The translations under genes and the position numbers were made by a program. From Acidobacteriota bacterium (lineage in GTDB: Bacteria; Acidobacteriota; Blastocatellia; Pyrinomonadales; Pyrinomonadaceae), in assembly GCA_019239425.1 (NCBI GenBank), contig JAFAZX010000012.1, positions 115,680 to 179,679 on the forward strand: DNA of 64,000 bases, written 5' to 3'. A model generated the notes under the pieces. It did not search any database, was not told the DNA's origin, and saw only the letters and a program-made list of their open reading frames with translations. This document shows positions 17,333 through 28,400 of this stretch, in pieces (position 1 is the stretch's first letter; every line of letters starts with the position of its first letter).

Positions 17333-18616
17333 CTAAGCGAATCTCTCCAACAGCAGCAAGCCCACCGACACGACGGCGAGCGCGTACATGACGGGGCCGA
17401 CCTCGCGGCCGCGCCCCGCGAGCGTGTAGAGGCCGGCGTGCGTGATGAAGCCCCAGAGGATGCCCTGCGTGATGGAGAAGGTGAGCGGGATGAGGATGAC
17501 CGTGAGGAAGGCGGGCAGCGCGTCCTCTATGCGCCGGAAGTCGAGCCCGGCCACCCCGCTGAACATGAAGGCGCCGACGAGGACGAGCACCGCCGCCGTC
17601 GCGTAAGGCGGCACCATCCCCGCCAGGGGCGCGACGAAGAGGCAGGGCAGGAAGCACAGGGCCGTGAAGACCGAAGTCCAGCCCGTCCGCCCGCCCGTGT
17701 TGATGCCCGCCACCGATTCGATGTAGGCCGTCCCCGAAGAAGTCCCCAACAACCCTGCGCCCAGCGTCGCCCACGCGTCGACGATTAAGCCCTCGCGGAG
17801 CCGGCGCGGCTGCCCCTCCTCGTCGAGCATCCCCGCCGCCTGCGACACCCCGATGAAGGTCGAGATGGAGTCGAAGAGGTCTGTGAAGAGGATGGCGACG
17901 ACGGCCGGGAGCAGGGAGAGTTTGAGCGCGCCGAGGATGTCGAGCTTGAGGAAGACGCCCTTGAAGTCGGGCGCGCTGAAGAGGCCCTGCGGCGCGGGCA
18001 CCAGGCCGCGCGCCCACGCGACGAGCGTGACGACGAAGATGCCCGCGAGGAAGGCGAACGGGCTCTTCCACTTCATCAGCAGGACTGTGACGGCGAGGCC
18101 AAGAAGCATCAGCAGGGCGGGCTCGCCGAGACGGCCGAGCTTGACGAAGGTGACGGGGTCTGCGGCGATGAAGCCCGCGTTCTTGAGGCCGATGAAGGTG
18201 AGGAAGACGCCGATGCCTGCGGCCGTCGCGCCGCGGAGGTGGCGCGGGATGGCGCGCGCCACAGACTCGCGCACCGGCGTCAGCGAGACGAGCAGGAAGA
18301 GCACGCCCGCCCAGAAGACTATGCCGAGCGCGACCGGCCACGCCACCCCGCGCCCGAGGATGATGGTGAAGGCGAAGAACGCGTTGAGCCCCATGCCGGG
18401 CGCCACCGCGAACGGCAAACGCGCGTAGACGCCCATCAAAAGCGTCATCAGAAAGCAGAGCACGACGGTCGCCGTCAGCACGCCCGAGAAGGGCATGCCC
18501 GTCCCTTCGGTCGAGAGGATGGACGGGTTGACGACGACGATGTAGGCCATCGTGAAGAAGGTGGTCACGCCCGCGACCAGCTCCGTGCGCAGGTTCGGCT
18601 CGGCTTCTGTGTTCAT
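17333..18616 (-). CDS. NCS2 family purine (AzgA-type) permease
   Basis: A 427-residue inner-membrane transporter with about 12-14 helices. Family blocks include ELVAGVTTFFTMAYIVVVNP, FAVAPGMGLNAFFAF (the first QH-like/APG motif region), GTSSGTAYIESVAGINTGGR and GWTSVFTALCFLPCLF. This is the AzgA-like branch that takes up adenine, guanine or hypoxanthine by proton symport. The start was placed at the ATG at 18616 (MNTEAEPNLRTELV), because the longer frame would overlap the divergent gene and carries no conserved residues. No purine enzyme is adjacent. Confidence 0.92.
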   Translation of the reverse strand: MNTEAEPNLRTELVAGVTTFFTMAYIVVVNPSILSTEGTGMPFSGVLTATVVLCFLMTLLMGVYARLPFAVAPGMGLNAFFAFTIILGRGVAWPVALGIVFWAGVLFLLVSLTPVRESVARAIPRHLRGATAAGIGVFLTFIGLKNAGFIAADPVTFVKLGRLGEPALLMLLGLAVTVLLMKWKSPFAFLAGIFVVTLVAWARGLVPAPQGLFSAPDFKGVFLKLDILGALKLSLLPAVVAILFTDLFDSISTFIGVSQAAGMLDEEGQPRRLREGLIVDAWATLGAGLLGTSSGTAYIESVAGINTGGRTGWTSVFTALCFLPCLFVAPLAGMVPPYATAAVLVLVGAFMFSGVAGLDFRRIEDALPAFLTVILIPLTFSITQGILWGFITHAGLYTLAGRGREVGPVMYALAVVSVGLLLLERFA

Positions 18617-18680
18617 TTGAAATTCGAGGGTGCGAATTTGAAATCTAACGGGCCGAGACTGTACCATCAAAGCCTCGCAG

Positions 18681-19895
18681 ATGGACACACTCAGCCTTCA
18701 GCAGCCCGCGGGTACTTCGCCGCTCGAACACAGTCTCAGGCCGCACTTCGGGGAGCTGGCGCAATTCCATTCGACGAAGGCGCTCGAAGCTTCGACGCTC
18801 TACGCGCGGCTCAGGCCGGAGGTCGAGCGCGTGCTGGACGGGGTGGAGTCGGGCGACTTCACGCCGGACGAGACGCCGCCGCCGGCCTCGGGAGCGGTGC
18901 GCGCGACCGCCTGGAACATCGAGCGCGGGATCAAGCTCGACGGGATTATGCGTGCGCTCCGCGAGCACGAAGTGTTGGGGCAAAGCGACGTGCTGCTCCT
19001 GACCGAACTCGACTACGGCATGGCGCGCTCGGGCAACCGGCACGTGGCGCGCGAGATTGCCGAAAGTCTGGGGATGGCCTACGCGTTCGCGCCGTGCTAC
19101 GTGAACCTGAGCAAAGGGAGCGGGCTGGAGAGCGGCGCGGCGGGCGAGAACGCGGAGGCCCTGCACGGGAACGCCGTGCTGTCGCGCTGGCCGATTCGAA
19201 GGGCGTGGTCGGTGGCTCTGCCGAACGGCAAGGACAAGATGAAGGGGCGCGAGAAGCGTCTGGGGAGTCAGCGCGCCGTCGTCTGCGACGTCGAGCACCC
19301 GGCGGGGACGTTCCGCGCCGTGAGCCTGCACCTCGACGCGCATTCGAGTCAGAATCATCGCGCGCGACAGATGAAGGTCGTGCTCGACTTCGTCGAAAGA
19401 CTCGAACCCGCTTTACCCGTCCTCGTCGGAGGCGACTGGAACACTTCGACCTACAACTCACGCCGCGCGGTCTATTCAATCGCGGGCTTCTTCCGGCGGG
19501 TGCTGATGGGCGTCGGCCACGTCATCGAGAATCACTACCTCAAGCCGGAGCGCTGGTTCGAGCGCGGCCTCTTCCGCGAGCTGGCGCGGCGCGGGTACCT
19601 GTACGCGCCTCTGAACGAGCCGGGCGCGGGGACGCTCCACTATGACGTGAAGGACTTGGCGGCGAACACGAACATGGGCGAGTGGGTGCCGCGCTGGTGC
19701 TTCTGGTGGATCGAGTGGGCGCTCAAAGACCACGGCGGCCGCTGCTCGCTCAAGCTCGACTGGTTCGCGGGTTCGGGGATCGAGCCGGACGCGCAGGCGC
19801 CGCCCCGCGTCATCGGCAGTCTAAGAGGCGCGGCCGGCGAAGTCCTCTCCGACCACGACCCCATCGTCCTCGATTTTCATCTGACAGGGAAATGA
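18681..19895 (+). CDS. Endonuclease/exonuclease/phosphatase (EEP) fold protein
   Basis: A 404-residue metal-dependent phosphodiesterase-fold protein. EEP landmarks are in order: WNIERGIKLDGI (Asn), LLTELDYGMARSGNRHVARE (catalytic Glu), GNAVLSRWPI, SLHLDAHSS (His), VGGDWNTSTYN (Asp/Asn) and SDHDPIVLDFH (Asp-His) at the end. An N-terminal helical extension of about 70 residues is not part of the fold. No signal peptide is visible. The substrate (DNA, phosphoinositide or sphingomyelin) cannot be told from sequence. It is divergent from the permease gene, 64 bp apart. Confidence 0.9.
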   Translation: MDTLSLQQPAGTSPLEHSLRPHFGELAQFHSTKALEASTLYARLRPEVERVLDGVESGDFTPDETPPPASGAVRATAWNIERGIKLDGIMRALREHEVLGQSDVLLLTELDYGMARSGNRHVAREIAESLGMAYAFAPCYVNLSKGSGLESGAAGENAEALHGNAVLSRWPIRRAWSVALPNGKDKMKGREKRLGSQRAVVCDVEHPAGTFRAVSLHLDAHSSQNHRARQMKVVLDFVERLEPALPVLVGGDWNTSTYNSRRAVYSIAGFFRRVLMGVGHVIENHYLKPERWFERGLFRELARRGYLYAPLNEPGAGTLHYDVKDLAANTNMGEWVPRWCFWWIEWALKDHGGRCSLKLDWFAGSGIEPDAQAPPRVIGSLRGAAGEVLSDHDPIVLDFHLTGK

Positions 19896-19896
19896 G

Positions 19897-20081
19897 CAGC
19901 CCCGAAGGGGCGTAATGTGAAAGCCAGGGGCAACGCCCCTGGAAAGAAACGGGTGAAGTAATGAGCCCTGAAAGGGCGGAATATCTGCGCAGATATTCCG
20001 CCCTTTCAGGGCTTCTATTCTTTACCTGCAATTCACCAGGGGCGTTGCCCCTGGCTATTTCATTACGCCCCTTCGGGGCTG
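19897..20081. repeat. Three-tier concentric palindrome with a 50-bp perfect core
   Basis: The outer arms (19897-19917 and 20061-20081, AGCCCCGAAGGGGCG type) enclose middle arms (19923-19943 and 20038-20057, CAGGGGCAACGCCCCTGG type, themselves near-palindromic). These enclose a perfect 50-bp palindrome at 19965-20014. All three tiers share the centre 19989/19990. It fills the spacer between the convergent EEP and small-membrane-protein genes. No ORF or terminal IS feature is present. Confidence 0.92.
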
Positions 20082-20094
20082 AAGCAAGCGCCTG

Positions 20095-20529
20095 CTAATC
20101 CTCTTCTGAGGAGAGCGCCTGATAGGCGGCGCCGGCGGCGATGCCGCCGAGGAGGTAGAAGGCGACGGTGAGGAGGTTCGTCTCGGCCGAGTTCTTCGCG
20201 GGCTGGCGGCCGAGGCCGAGCTGCTCCGGAAGGTAGACGGCGGCGAGGCCGGCGGCCAACCCCAGCGCCGCGCCGTTGCGCAGACCGTCCTCCGGGTCGC
20301 CGAAGCCGACCAGCCCGTAGAAGAGCGAGTTCGAGACCAGCTCGCCCACGAGCGCCGTCTCGTGCAGGGGGACGGGCGGCTCCACGTCCACCGCGCGCAA
20401 AGTCTTCGTGATGGCGCGCATGCCGACCACGTCCATCCGCGGCGCGTCGTCCACGAACCGCCGCGTCGTCTCGTGCACCAGTGTCAGCGCGAACGCGCCC
20501 ACCAGGCCGCTCCCAAGAGCCTTCAGCAT
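20095..20529 (-). CDS. Small membrane protein of unknown function
   Basis: A 144-residue protein with about four hydrophobic segments: GSGLVGAFALTLVHETTRRF at the start, LVSNSLFYGLVGF, AALGLAAGLAAVYLPEQLGL and LTVAFYLLGGIAAGAAYQAL at the end. The ATG at 20529 has GGGAGG about 10 bases upstream; a GTG at 20562 is the alternative. The layout resembles YagU/DUF1440-like membrane proteins, but I cannot assign a family. It lies directly downstream of treS on the same strand (42 bp), so the two may be co-transcribed if treS reads through. Confidence 0.78.
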   Translation of the reverse strand: MLKALGSGLVGAFALTLVHETTRRFVDDAPRMDVVGMRAITKTLRAVDVEPPVPLHETALVGELVSNSLFYGLVGFGDPEDGLRNGAALGLAAGLAAVYLPEQLGLGRQPAKNSAETNLLTVAFYLLGGIAAGAAYQALSSEED

Positions 20530-20570
20530 CCTGTTTCCGTCCTCCCGTCGGTCTGAGGTCACACCCTCTC

Positions 20571-22250
<1,680 letters not shown>

Positions 22251-22341
22251 CAGTCTGAAACCCTTCCTTATTCGTGTTGTTGGTTTGCACTGAAGATAGC
22301 GGCACGCCGTCTCGGATGCAAGCAGGCTCCGCGGCAATAGC

Positions 22342-22430
22342 GTCAGAACCACCCGCGGTAGCGGGTGGCCCTTGGATATCCGGGCGGGCCGTGTCACAAC
22401 AGGCCACCCGCTACCGCGGGTGGTTCTGAC
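22342..22430. repeat. REP-like palindrome, copy 2
   Basis: Perfect 29-bp arms (22342-22370 and 22402-22430) with a 31-nt spacer. Arm core ACCCGCGGTAGCGGGT and the CGTGTC-CACAACA-like spacer match the element at 3452-3536. It occupies the 292-bp divergent gap between treS and the PQQ-like propeller gene, where the promoters of both should lie. Nothing else was recognised in the gap. Confidence 0.9.
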
Positions 22431-22542
22431 CCACTTGCAACGGCGCAAGTTTTTTCAACTCACACATTCAACCTTCAAAGCGCGCGGAGTCTCCCCGCGA
22501 AGACTCATTCCCGACATCGGTCGAAGAGCGGAGGTGTGTGCG

Positions 22543-24150
22543 ATGAAGACCCGGAGAAGGTTTAAGGGGGCGTGGCAGTTCTTCACGGCGGCGGCGGTCG
22601 TCGGCGCCTGCCTTTCGGCGCAGGCTTTGAGGCCTCACGCGACGGTGGCGCAGCAGTTGGGCGCGGCGAAGGAGACGCCGAAAGCTTCGGACGCGCCGAA
22701 GCCCGTGCAGATAGATTTGGGCAAGGCCGTCAAGGTCTCCCTGCCGAAGACGGGGGAAGACCTGCGGCCCGTCTCGTTCAAGACCAACGACGGACGAGAG
22801 GGCTGGGTCGTGCGCATCCCGGGCGGCCGGCCTTTGGCGACGCCGGCCTACTCGAAGGGGCGCCTCTTCGTCGGCGGCGGCTACGGCTCGCACGAGTTCT
22901 ACGCCTTCGACGCGAAGACCGGAAAGCTGGTCTGGAAGACGAACACGGGCGACGACGGGCCGACCGCCGCGGTCGTCGAAGACGGCCTCGTCGCCTTCAA
23001 CACCGAGAGCTGCACGCTCGTCGTCGTGGACGAGCAGACCGGCAAGCTGGTCTGGCAGGAGTGGCTCGGCGACCCCTTGATGAGTCAGCCCGCGGTCTCG
23101 AAGGGCAAGCTCTACATGGCCTACCCCGGCAACGGGCGCGGCCACGCGATGCAGCAGAACGTCCTGGGCCAGACGGGGCAGAGCGCGGCCGTGGTGGTGC
23201 ACGCGCCCGAGCCTCCGCAGAAGAAGGAAGGGAATCAGGACGGGCAGGAGAGCGGCAGCCACCGCCTGCTCTGCGCGGACTTGAAGACGGGCAGGCACCT
23301 CTGGGAGCGCGCCATCTCGGCGGACGTCATCTCGGCGCCGGTCGTCTCCGACGGCAAGGTCTACGCGACGACCTTCGACGGCACGTCCTACAGCTTCGAC
23401 GCCGCGACGGGCGACCTCATCTGGAAGAAGGAGAACGCGGGGACGAGCGCGCCGGTCGTCGTCGCCAACCAGGTCGTCGTCACGCAGAAGGAGGAGCGCG
23501 AGGGCAAGGCTTACGAGTCGGTGCAGCGCCTGGACGCGCGGCGCGGCGAGGCGGCTTCGGCGAACCCGCTCGTGCGCGGCGAGGCCGGCTATCTCGGCAA
23601 GGATAAGGGCGGCGGCGTCGCGATCAAGCAGGAGGCGCAGTCCTCGCTCGACGCCTCGGTCGGCTTCGCAAGCACGCCCACGGCGGCGCAGCTCACCAAG
23701 GCGAACGCACACCTCGGCGTCAACACGGTGGTCGGCGGCTGGGCCTATCAAGGCTCGCGCGCGGCCTACAGCAAGGGGCAGATGCTCAACGCGCAGGGGC
23801 GCTACCTCAACTCGGTCAACGCCACGGACGGCCGCTTCGCGTGGCGCGCCGAGGTCTCGGGCGGCGGACTCACGGAGGACGCGCAGGTCTTCTCGCCGCC
23901 CGCGCTGGGCGAGGAGTTCATGTACCTTTCGAGTTCGCTCGGCCACCTACTCGCGGTGGGGCAGAAGGATGGCGGCGTCGGCTTCATCTACCACTTCCCC
24001 GAGCCGATGGTCTTCCAACCCGCGCTCGCCGAAGGGAGCGTCTACGCCGGCACCTCCGGCGGCCTCCTCGTCTGCCTCAAGACCGGCTCGCAAGACGCCG
24101 ACGGCTGGTACGCGTGGGGCGGCAACGGCGAGCACAATAAGAACAAGTAA
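22543..24150 (+). CDS. Exported PQQ-like beta-propeller protein
   Basis: A 535-residue protein with a signal peptide (WQFFTAAAVVGACLSAQAL) and repeated blades of the PQQ/YncE-like type (EFYAFDAKTGKLVWKTNTGD, CTLVVVDEQTGKLVWQEW, LLCADLKTGRHLWERAI, SYSFDAATGDLIWKKENAGT). The DxxTGxxxW signatures mark an eight-bladed propeller similar to BamB or quinoprotein dehydrogenases. Catalytic residues of PQQ dehydrogenases (the vicinal Cys pair and catalytic Asp setting) are not apparent, so a binding or scaffold role is more likely. The start at the ATG at 22543 has GGAGGTGTGTGCG upstream. Confidence 0.88.
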   Translation: MKTRRRFKGAWQFFTAAAVVGACLSAQALRPHATVAQQLGAAKETPKASDAPKPVQIDLGKAVKVSLPKTGEDLRPVSFKTNDGREGWVVRIPGGRPLATPAYSKGRLFVGGGYGSHEFYAFDAKTGKLVWKTNTGDDGPTAAVVEDGLVAFNTESCTLVVVDEQTGKLVWQEWLGDPLMSQPAVSKGKLYMAYPGNGRGHAMQQNVLGQTGQSAAVVVHAPEPPQKKEGNQDGQESGSHRLLCADLKTGRHLWERAISADVISAPVVSDGKVYATTFDGTSYSFDAATGDLIWKKENAGTSAPVVVANQVVVTQKEEREGKAYESVQRLDARRGEAASANPLVRGEAGYLGKDKGGGVAIKQEAQSSLDASVGFASTPTAAQLTKANAHLGVNTVVGGWAYQGSRAAYSKGQMLNAQGRYLNSVNATDGRFAWRAEVSGGGLTEDAQVFSPPALGEEFMYLSSSLGHLLAVGQKDGGVGFIYHFPEPMVFQPALAEGSVYAGTSGGLLVCLKTGSQDADGWYAWGGNGEHNKNK

Positions 24151-24298
<148 letters not shown>

Positions 24299-24503
24299 TT
24301 CCTGTGGATATCCACACGTGGAGACTGTCGGGTGCCGGCTCGCGGGGGTTGTGGGTTGGGCGCAGAATCCGCGGCGTGCGGCGGGGGCGGCGTTCGCCGC
24401 GGCGCCCCGCAAAAAGGGGAGACAATTTTCGAAAGCCGTGTTAGTTTTAGCGCGCCCGTCTTTGTCGTCGAATGCTTTGGCGCAATTGGCGCAAGTCGAA
24501 AGG

Positions 24504-25331
24504 ATGCTTCCCCCTCTGCGTCTAACCCCCGTCCTACTTCTCTGCGTAGCGGCGCTCCCACTCTTCGCAGCATGCCGGCAGACGGCCGCGCGCCCCGGCG
24601 TCACGTCGGCCGCGGCCGCGCCGCCCGCCGCCAAGCCCGCGCCCGCTTGGACTGACTCCGACTCTGACGGCATTCCCGACCCCATCGAGCTGCGCACCTA
24701 CGGCGACCGCGAGAGCTTCCGCAAGTGGTTCACGGCCATCGCCGAGGAGCAGTTCTACGACGCGAGCAAAGAGTGGAACGAGAGCCAGCGCGACTGCGCC
24801 GGACTCGTCCGCTTCGCCTGGCGCGAGGCGCTGCGCGCGCACGACCGCGCGTGGCTCCTGAAGATGGGCGAGGCTTACGACCCCGTCGCGCCCGACGTGC
24901 GCTCCTACACTCTTGAGCGCAGCCCCGTCGGCGAGAAGCTCTTCCGCACCGCGGCCGGCTCCTTCTCTGAAGCAGACCTCTCGGACGGCACCTTCTCGGA
25001 GTTCGCCGACGCGCGCACGCTCAAGGAGTTCAACGCGCGCTTCGTCGGCCGCGACGCACGACAGGCCGAGCCGGGCGACCTGCTCTTCTTCCACCAGCCC
25101 TGGGTGCAGAAGTACCCGTACCACGTCATGCTCTTCCTCGGCCGCGCGCGCGTGGACGACGAGGGCGCTTCCGACTGGCTCGTCTACCACACCGGCTCGT
25201 CCGCCTCGGACGCGGGCGAAGTCCGCAAGGTCAGACTCTCGGTGCTCGCGCGCCACCCCGACCCGCGCTGGCGGCCCGTCGCCGCCAACAAGAACTTCCT
25301 CGGCTTCTACCGTCTGAAAATTCTTGAATGA
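24504..25331 (+). CDS. DUF1175 (YfaT-like) exported protein
   Basis: A 275-residue protein with a hydrophobic signal (RLTPVLLLCVAALPLFAACR; the AAC suggests a lipoprotein-like cleavage with Cys lipidation, not certain). The DUF1175 blocks are NESQRDCAGLVRFAWREALR, VGRDARQAEPGDLLFFHQPW and YPYHVMLFLGRARV. C98 in DCAGLVRF and H207 in PYHVMLF match the Cys-His arrangement of NlpC/P60-type hydrolases, so a cell-wall endopeptidase fold is likely (inference). In enterobacteria the DUF1175 gene yfaT sits beside the macroglobulin gene yfaS, as here, which supports the assignment. The start at the ATG at 24504 is preceded by GAAAGG with little spacing; an upstream start is possible. Confidence 0.85.
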   Translation: MLPPLRLTPVLLLCVAALPLFAACRQTAARPGVTSAAAAPPAAKPAPAWTDSDSDGIPDPIELRTYGDRESFRKWFTAIAEEQFYDASKEWNESQRDCAGLVRFAWREALRAHDRAWLLKMGEAYDPVAPDVRSYTLERSPVGEKLFRTAAGSFSEADLSDGTFSEFADARTLKEFNARFVGRDARQAEPGDLLFFHQPWVQKYPYHVMLFLGRARVDDEGASDWLVYHTGSSASDAGEVRKVRLSVLARHPDPRWRPVAANKNFLGFYRLKILE

Positions 25332-25457
25332 AAACAGTAGGCAGTAGGCAGGTGGCAGTAGGCAGCCGCTCCGCGTCGCTAACGCTGAGGGCGGAACTAT
25401 GCCCGACAGAAAAGAAAGTTCTTCAACTGCCCACGGCCTACTGCCCACTGCCTACTG
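25332..25457. repeat. GCAGTAG short-word inverted repeat, copy E
   Basis: The left arm (25332-25366) begins directly after the TGA of the DUF1175 gene, and the right arm (25425-25457) ends 16 bp before the macroglobulin ATG. The spacer of about 58 bp shows no inner palindrome. The GGAGG Shine-Dalgarno of the next gene follows immediately. Confidence 0.82.
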
Positions 25458-25473
25458 ATTCTCCGGAGGGCTT

Positions 25474-28400
25474 ATGTCCCGTCGTTCTCTTCTGACAGGC
25501 GTTGCGGTCTACGCGGGCGCGCTGGCGCTCGTGCTGGGGTTCGTCGTGCTGCGCGTCAAGGCGCGGTACAGCTACGCGGCGGCGGTCGCGCCCGAGGAGG
25601 TGTCGAGCCCCTACGAGCGCACGCCGCAGCCGCCCGACCCGCACGCCAAGCCCTTCTTCTCGCTCCACACCAACCGCACCTACGCGACCACCGACCGCGC
25701 GCGCGTCTTCGTCAACTACCGCGGCGTCGAGGCTCTGGACTTCCGCGTCTACAAGGTCAAAGACCCCGTCAAGTTCTTCCGCCAGCTCGACAACCCGCAC
25801 CAGGTCGGCGAGGACGAGGAGGCCGAGGTCGGCAAGAGCGTGGAGAAGAAGCCGACGTTCCTTGAGAAGCTGCGGCAGCTCAAGAGCTGGGGCTACGGCC
25901 ACGTCAGGAACTACGTCCGCCAGCAGCTCCAGAACCAGTCGCGCAAAGGGTTCAACCAGCGCTTCCGCCCCGAAGAGGACGACACGAGCAACCGCACGCC
26001 CCTCAACGTCGCCACCGACTTCGCGCGCGTGCCCCTCTTGAACCCCGACCAGATGGTCTCCAGCTGGCGCGAGAAGCTCCCGCCGCTCGAAGACGTGTAC
26101 GACCGGCGCATGATTAGCCTCGGCAGGCGCGACCCGGGCGTCTACCTGGTCGAGGCCGTCCACGACGACCTGCGCGCCTTCGGCATCCTCATCGTCACAG
26201 ACCTCGCCACCGTCCAGAAGACCTCGAAGGACGGCTCGATGCTCGTCTACGCCGTCGAGCGCAAGTCGGGCCAGCCGCGCCCCGGCGTGCAGGTGCAGGT
26301 CATCCGCAAGAAGGCCGACGTGGTCAAAGGCGCCACCGACCAGCAGGGGCTGCTCAAGCTCCAGGTCGCCGAGAAGAAGCCGCCCGCGAAGGCGGGCGGC
26401 GGGGAGGAGGAAGAACCCGCGGAGGAGGAGACCCCGACCGAGGAGGAGTCGCAGATGTCGGACTCCTACCTCGTCATGGCGAGCCAGGGCGACAACTTCG
26501 CCATCTCCGACCTCGACTCCTACTACTTCAGCGGTTCCGGTGAAGACGAGGAGGGCGGCGGCGGCGACTTCACGAGCTACCTCTACACGGATCGCCCCGT
26601 CTACCGCCCCGAGCAGCACGTCTACTTCCGCGGCATTCTCCGCGCGCGCACCGACGACGGCTACAAGCTCCCGCCGGGCAAGACCGTCTCGGTCTCGGTC
26701 ACCGACGGCGACGGCGCGACCGTCTACGAGCAGGAGCTGCCGCTCTCCTCGCGCGGCACCTTCAGCGGCGAGCTCGACCTGCCCGAAGAGACGCCGCTCG
26801 GCTACTACACCGTCAAGGCCGCGCTCGACGAGTACGAGGCCAACGGCAGCTTCGAGGTGCAGGAGTACAAGAAGCCCGAGTACAAGGTGAAGGTCTCGGC
26901 CTCGCAGGCGTACGCCCGCGCGGGCGAGCAGGCGCGCTTCACCGTCTCGGCCAACTACTTCTTCGGCTCGCCGGTGACGAAGGCCTCGGTCAAGTACTAC
27001 GTCTACCGCTCGCGCTATTACGGCTGGTGGACGGGGGGCGGCGGGTCGGACGAAGAGGGGGACGAGTTCGGCGCCGACCCGACGGCCGAGGAGGGCGGCG
27101 GCGGCGACTACGGCTCCTACGGCGACGAGATGGTGCTCGAAGGCGACGGCAAGCTCGACGCGCAGGGGCAGCTCAACATCGACTACAAAGTCCCGCAGGC
27201 CGACGCGAAGGACTTCTGGGACTACAGCTACCGCCTCGAAGCCGAGGTGACGGACGCCGCCCGCCGCTCGATGAGCGCCTCGGCCTCCTTCATCGGCGTG
27301 CGCAGCAACGTCGTCGCCTACGCCTACGCCGACCGCTACGTCTACAACCAGGGCGAGGCCGCGCACGTCAACGTCAGCGCGCGCGACCGCGAGGGGCGGC
27401 CCGTCCAGACGCGCGTCAAGGTCGGCTTCTTCGAGCGCCGCTGGAAGAAGGTCGTCAAGAAGGACGAGAGCGGCTACGAGTACCCCGACTACGAGGTCGA
27501 GGAGAAGGAGCTTTCGTCCGTGGACGTGGACACGAACGCCGAGGGTAAGGGCGCGACCGACTACACGGCGCCCAAGCCCGGCAGCGTCCGCATCAAGACC
27601 ACGGTCGACGAGGGCGGCAAGCCCGTCGTGATGGAGGCCGGCTACCTCTGGGTCGCAGACCCGACCGGCCGCTGGACTGACGTCTCCTACGAGGGCGATG
27701 AGGACATCCAGCTCGTCGCCGACAAGCCCTCGTACAAGCCGGGCGAGACCGCGCACATCCTCGCCAACCTGCCGAAGGAGGACGCGCACCTGCTCGTCAC
27801 GACCGAGCTGGACAGCGTCCTCGCCGTCCGGCAGATGCACGTCGCCGGCCGCCAGGCGAGCATCGACATCCCCATCGAGCCGCGCTTCGCCCCGAACGTC
27901 ACCATCAGCGTCACGTACGTCCGCGGCAGCGAGATGTACACCAAGGACCTCGACCTGAAGGTGCCCGCGCGCGACAAGCTGCTCAGCCTCGAGATTATCC
28001 CGAACAAGAAGGAGTTCAAGCCGCGCGAGACCGCCTCGTACACCGTCCTCGCGCGCAACGCCGACGGCTCGCCCGCCCCGGGCGCGGAGGTGAGCCTCGG
28101 GGTGGTGGACGAGGCCGTCTACAGCATCGCGCCCGAGTCGGTCGAGGACATCCGCCGCTCGTTCTACGGCCCGCGCTACAGCTCGGTCTCGACCACCTTC
28201 TCGGTCAACTACTACTTCACGGGCTACGCGGGCGAGAAGAAGATCGAGCTGGCGCAGCGGAAGAAGCCGAAGCACCAGTTCGCGGACATCAAGGACGACG
28301 CGACGGTCAACCCGCTCGTCAGGAAGATTTTCAAGGACACGGCCTTCTGGCAGCCCAACCTCGTGACGGGGCCGGACGGCAAGGCCACGGTCAAGTTCGA

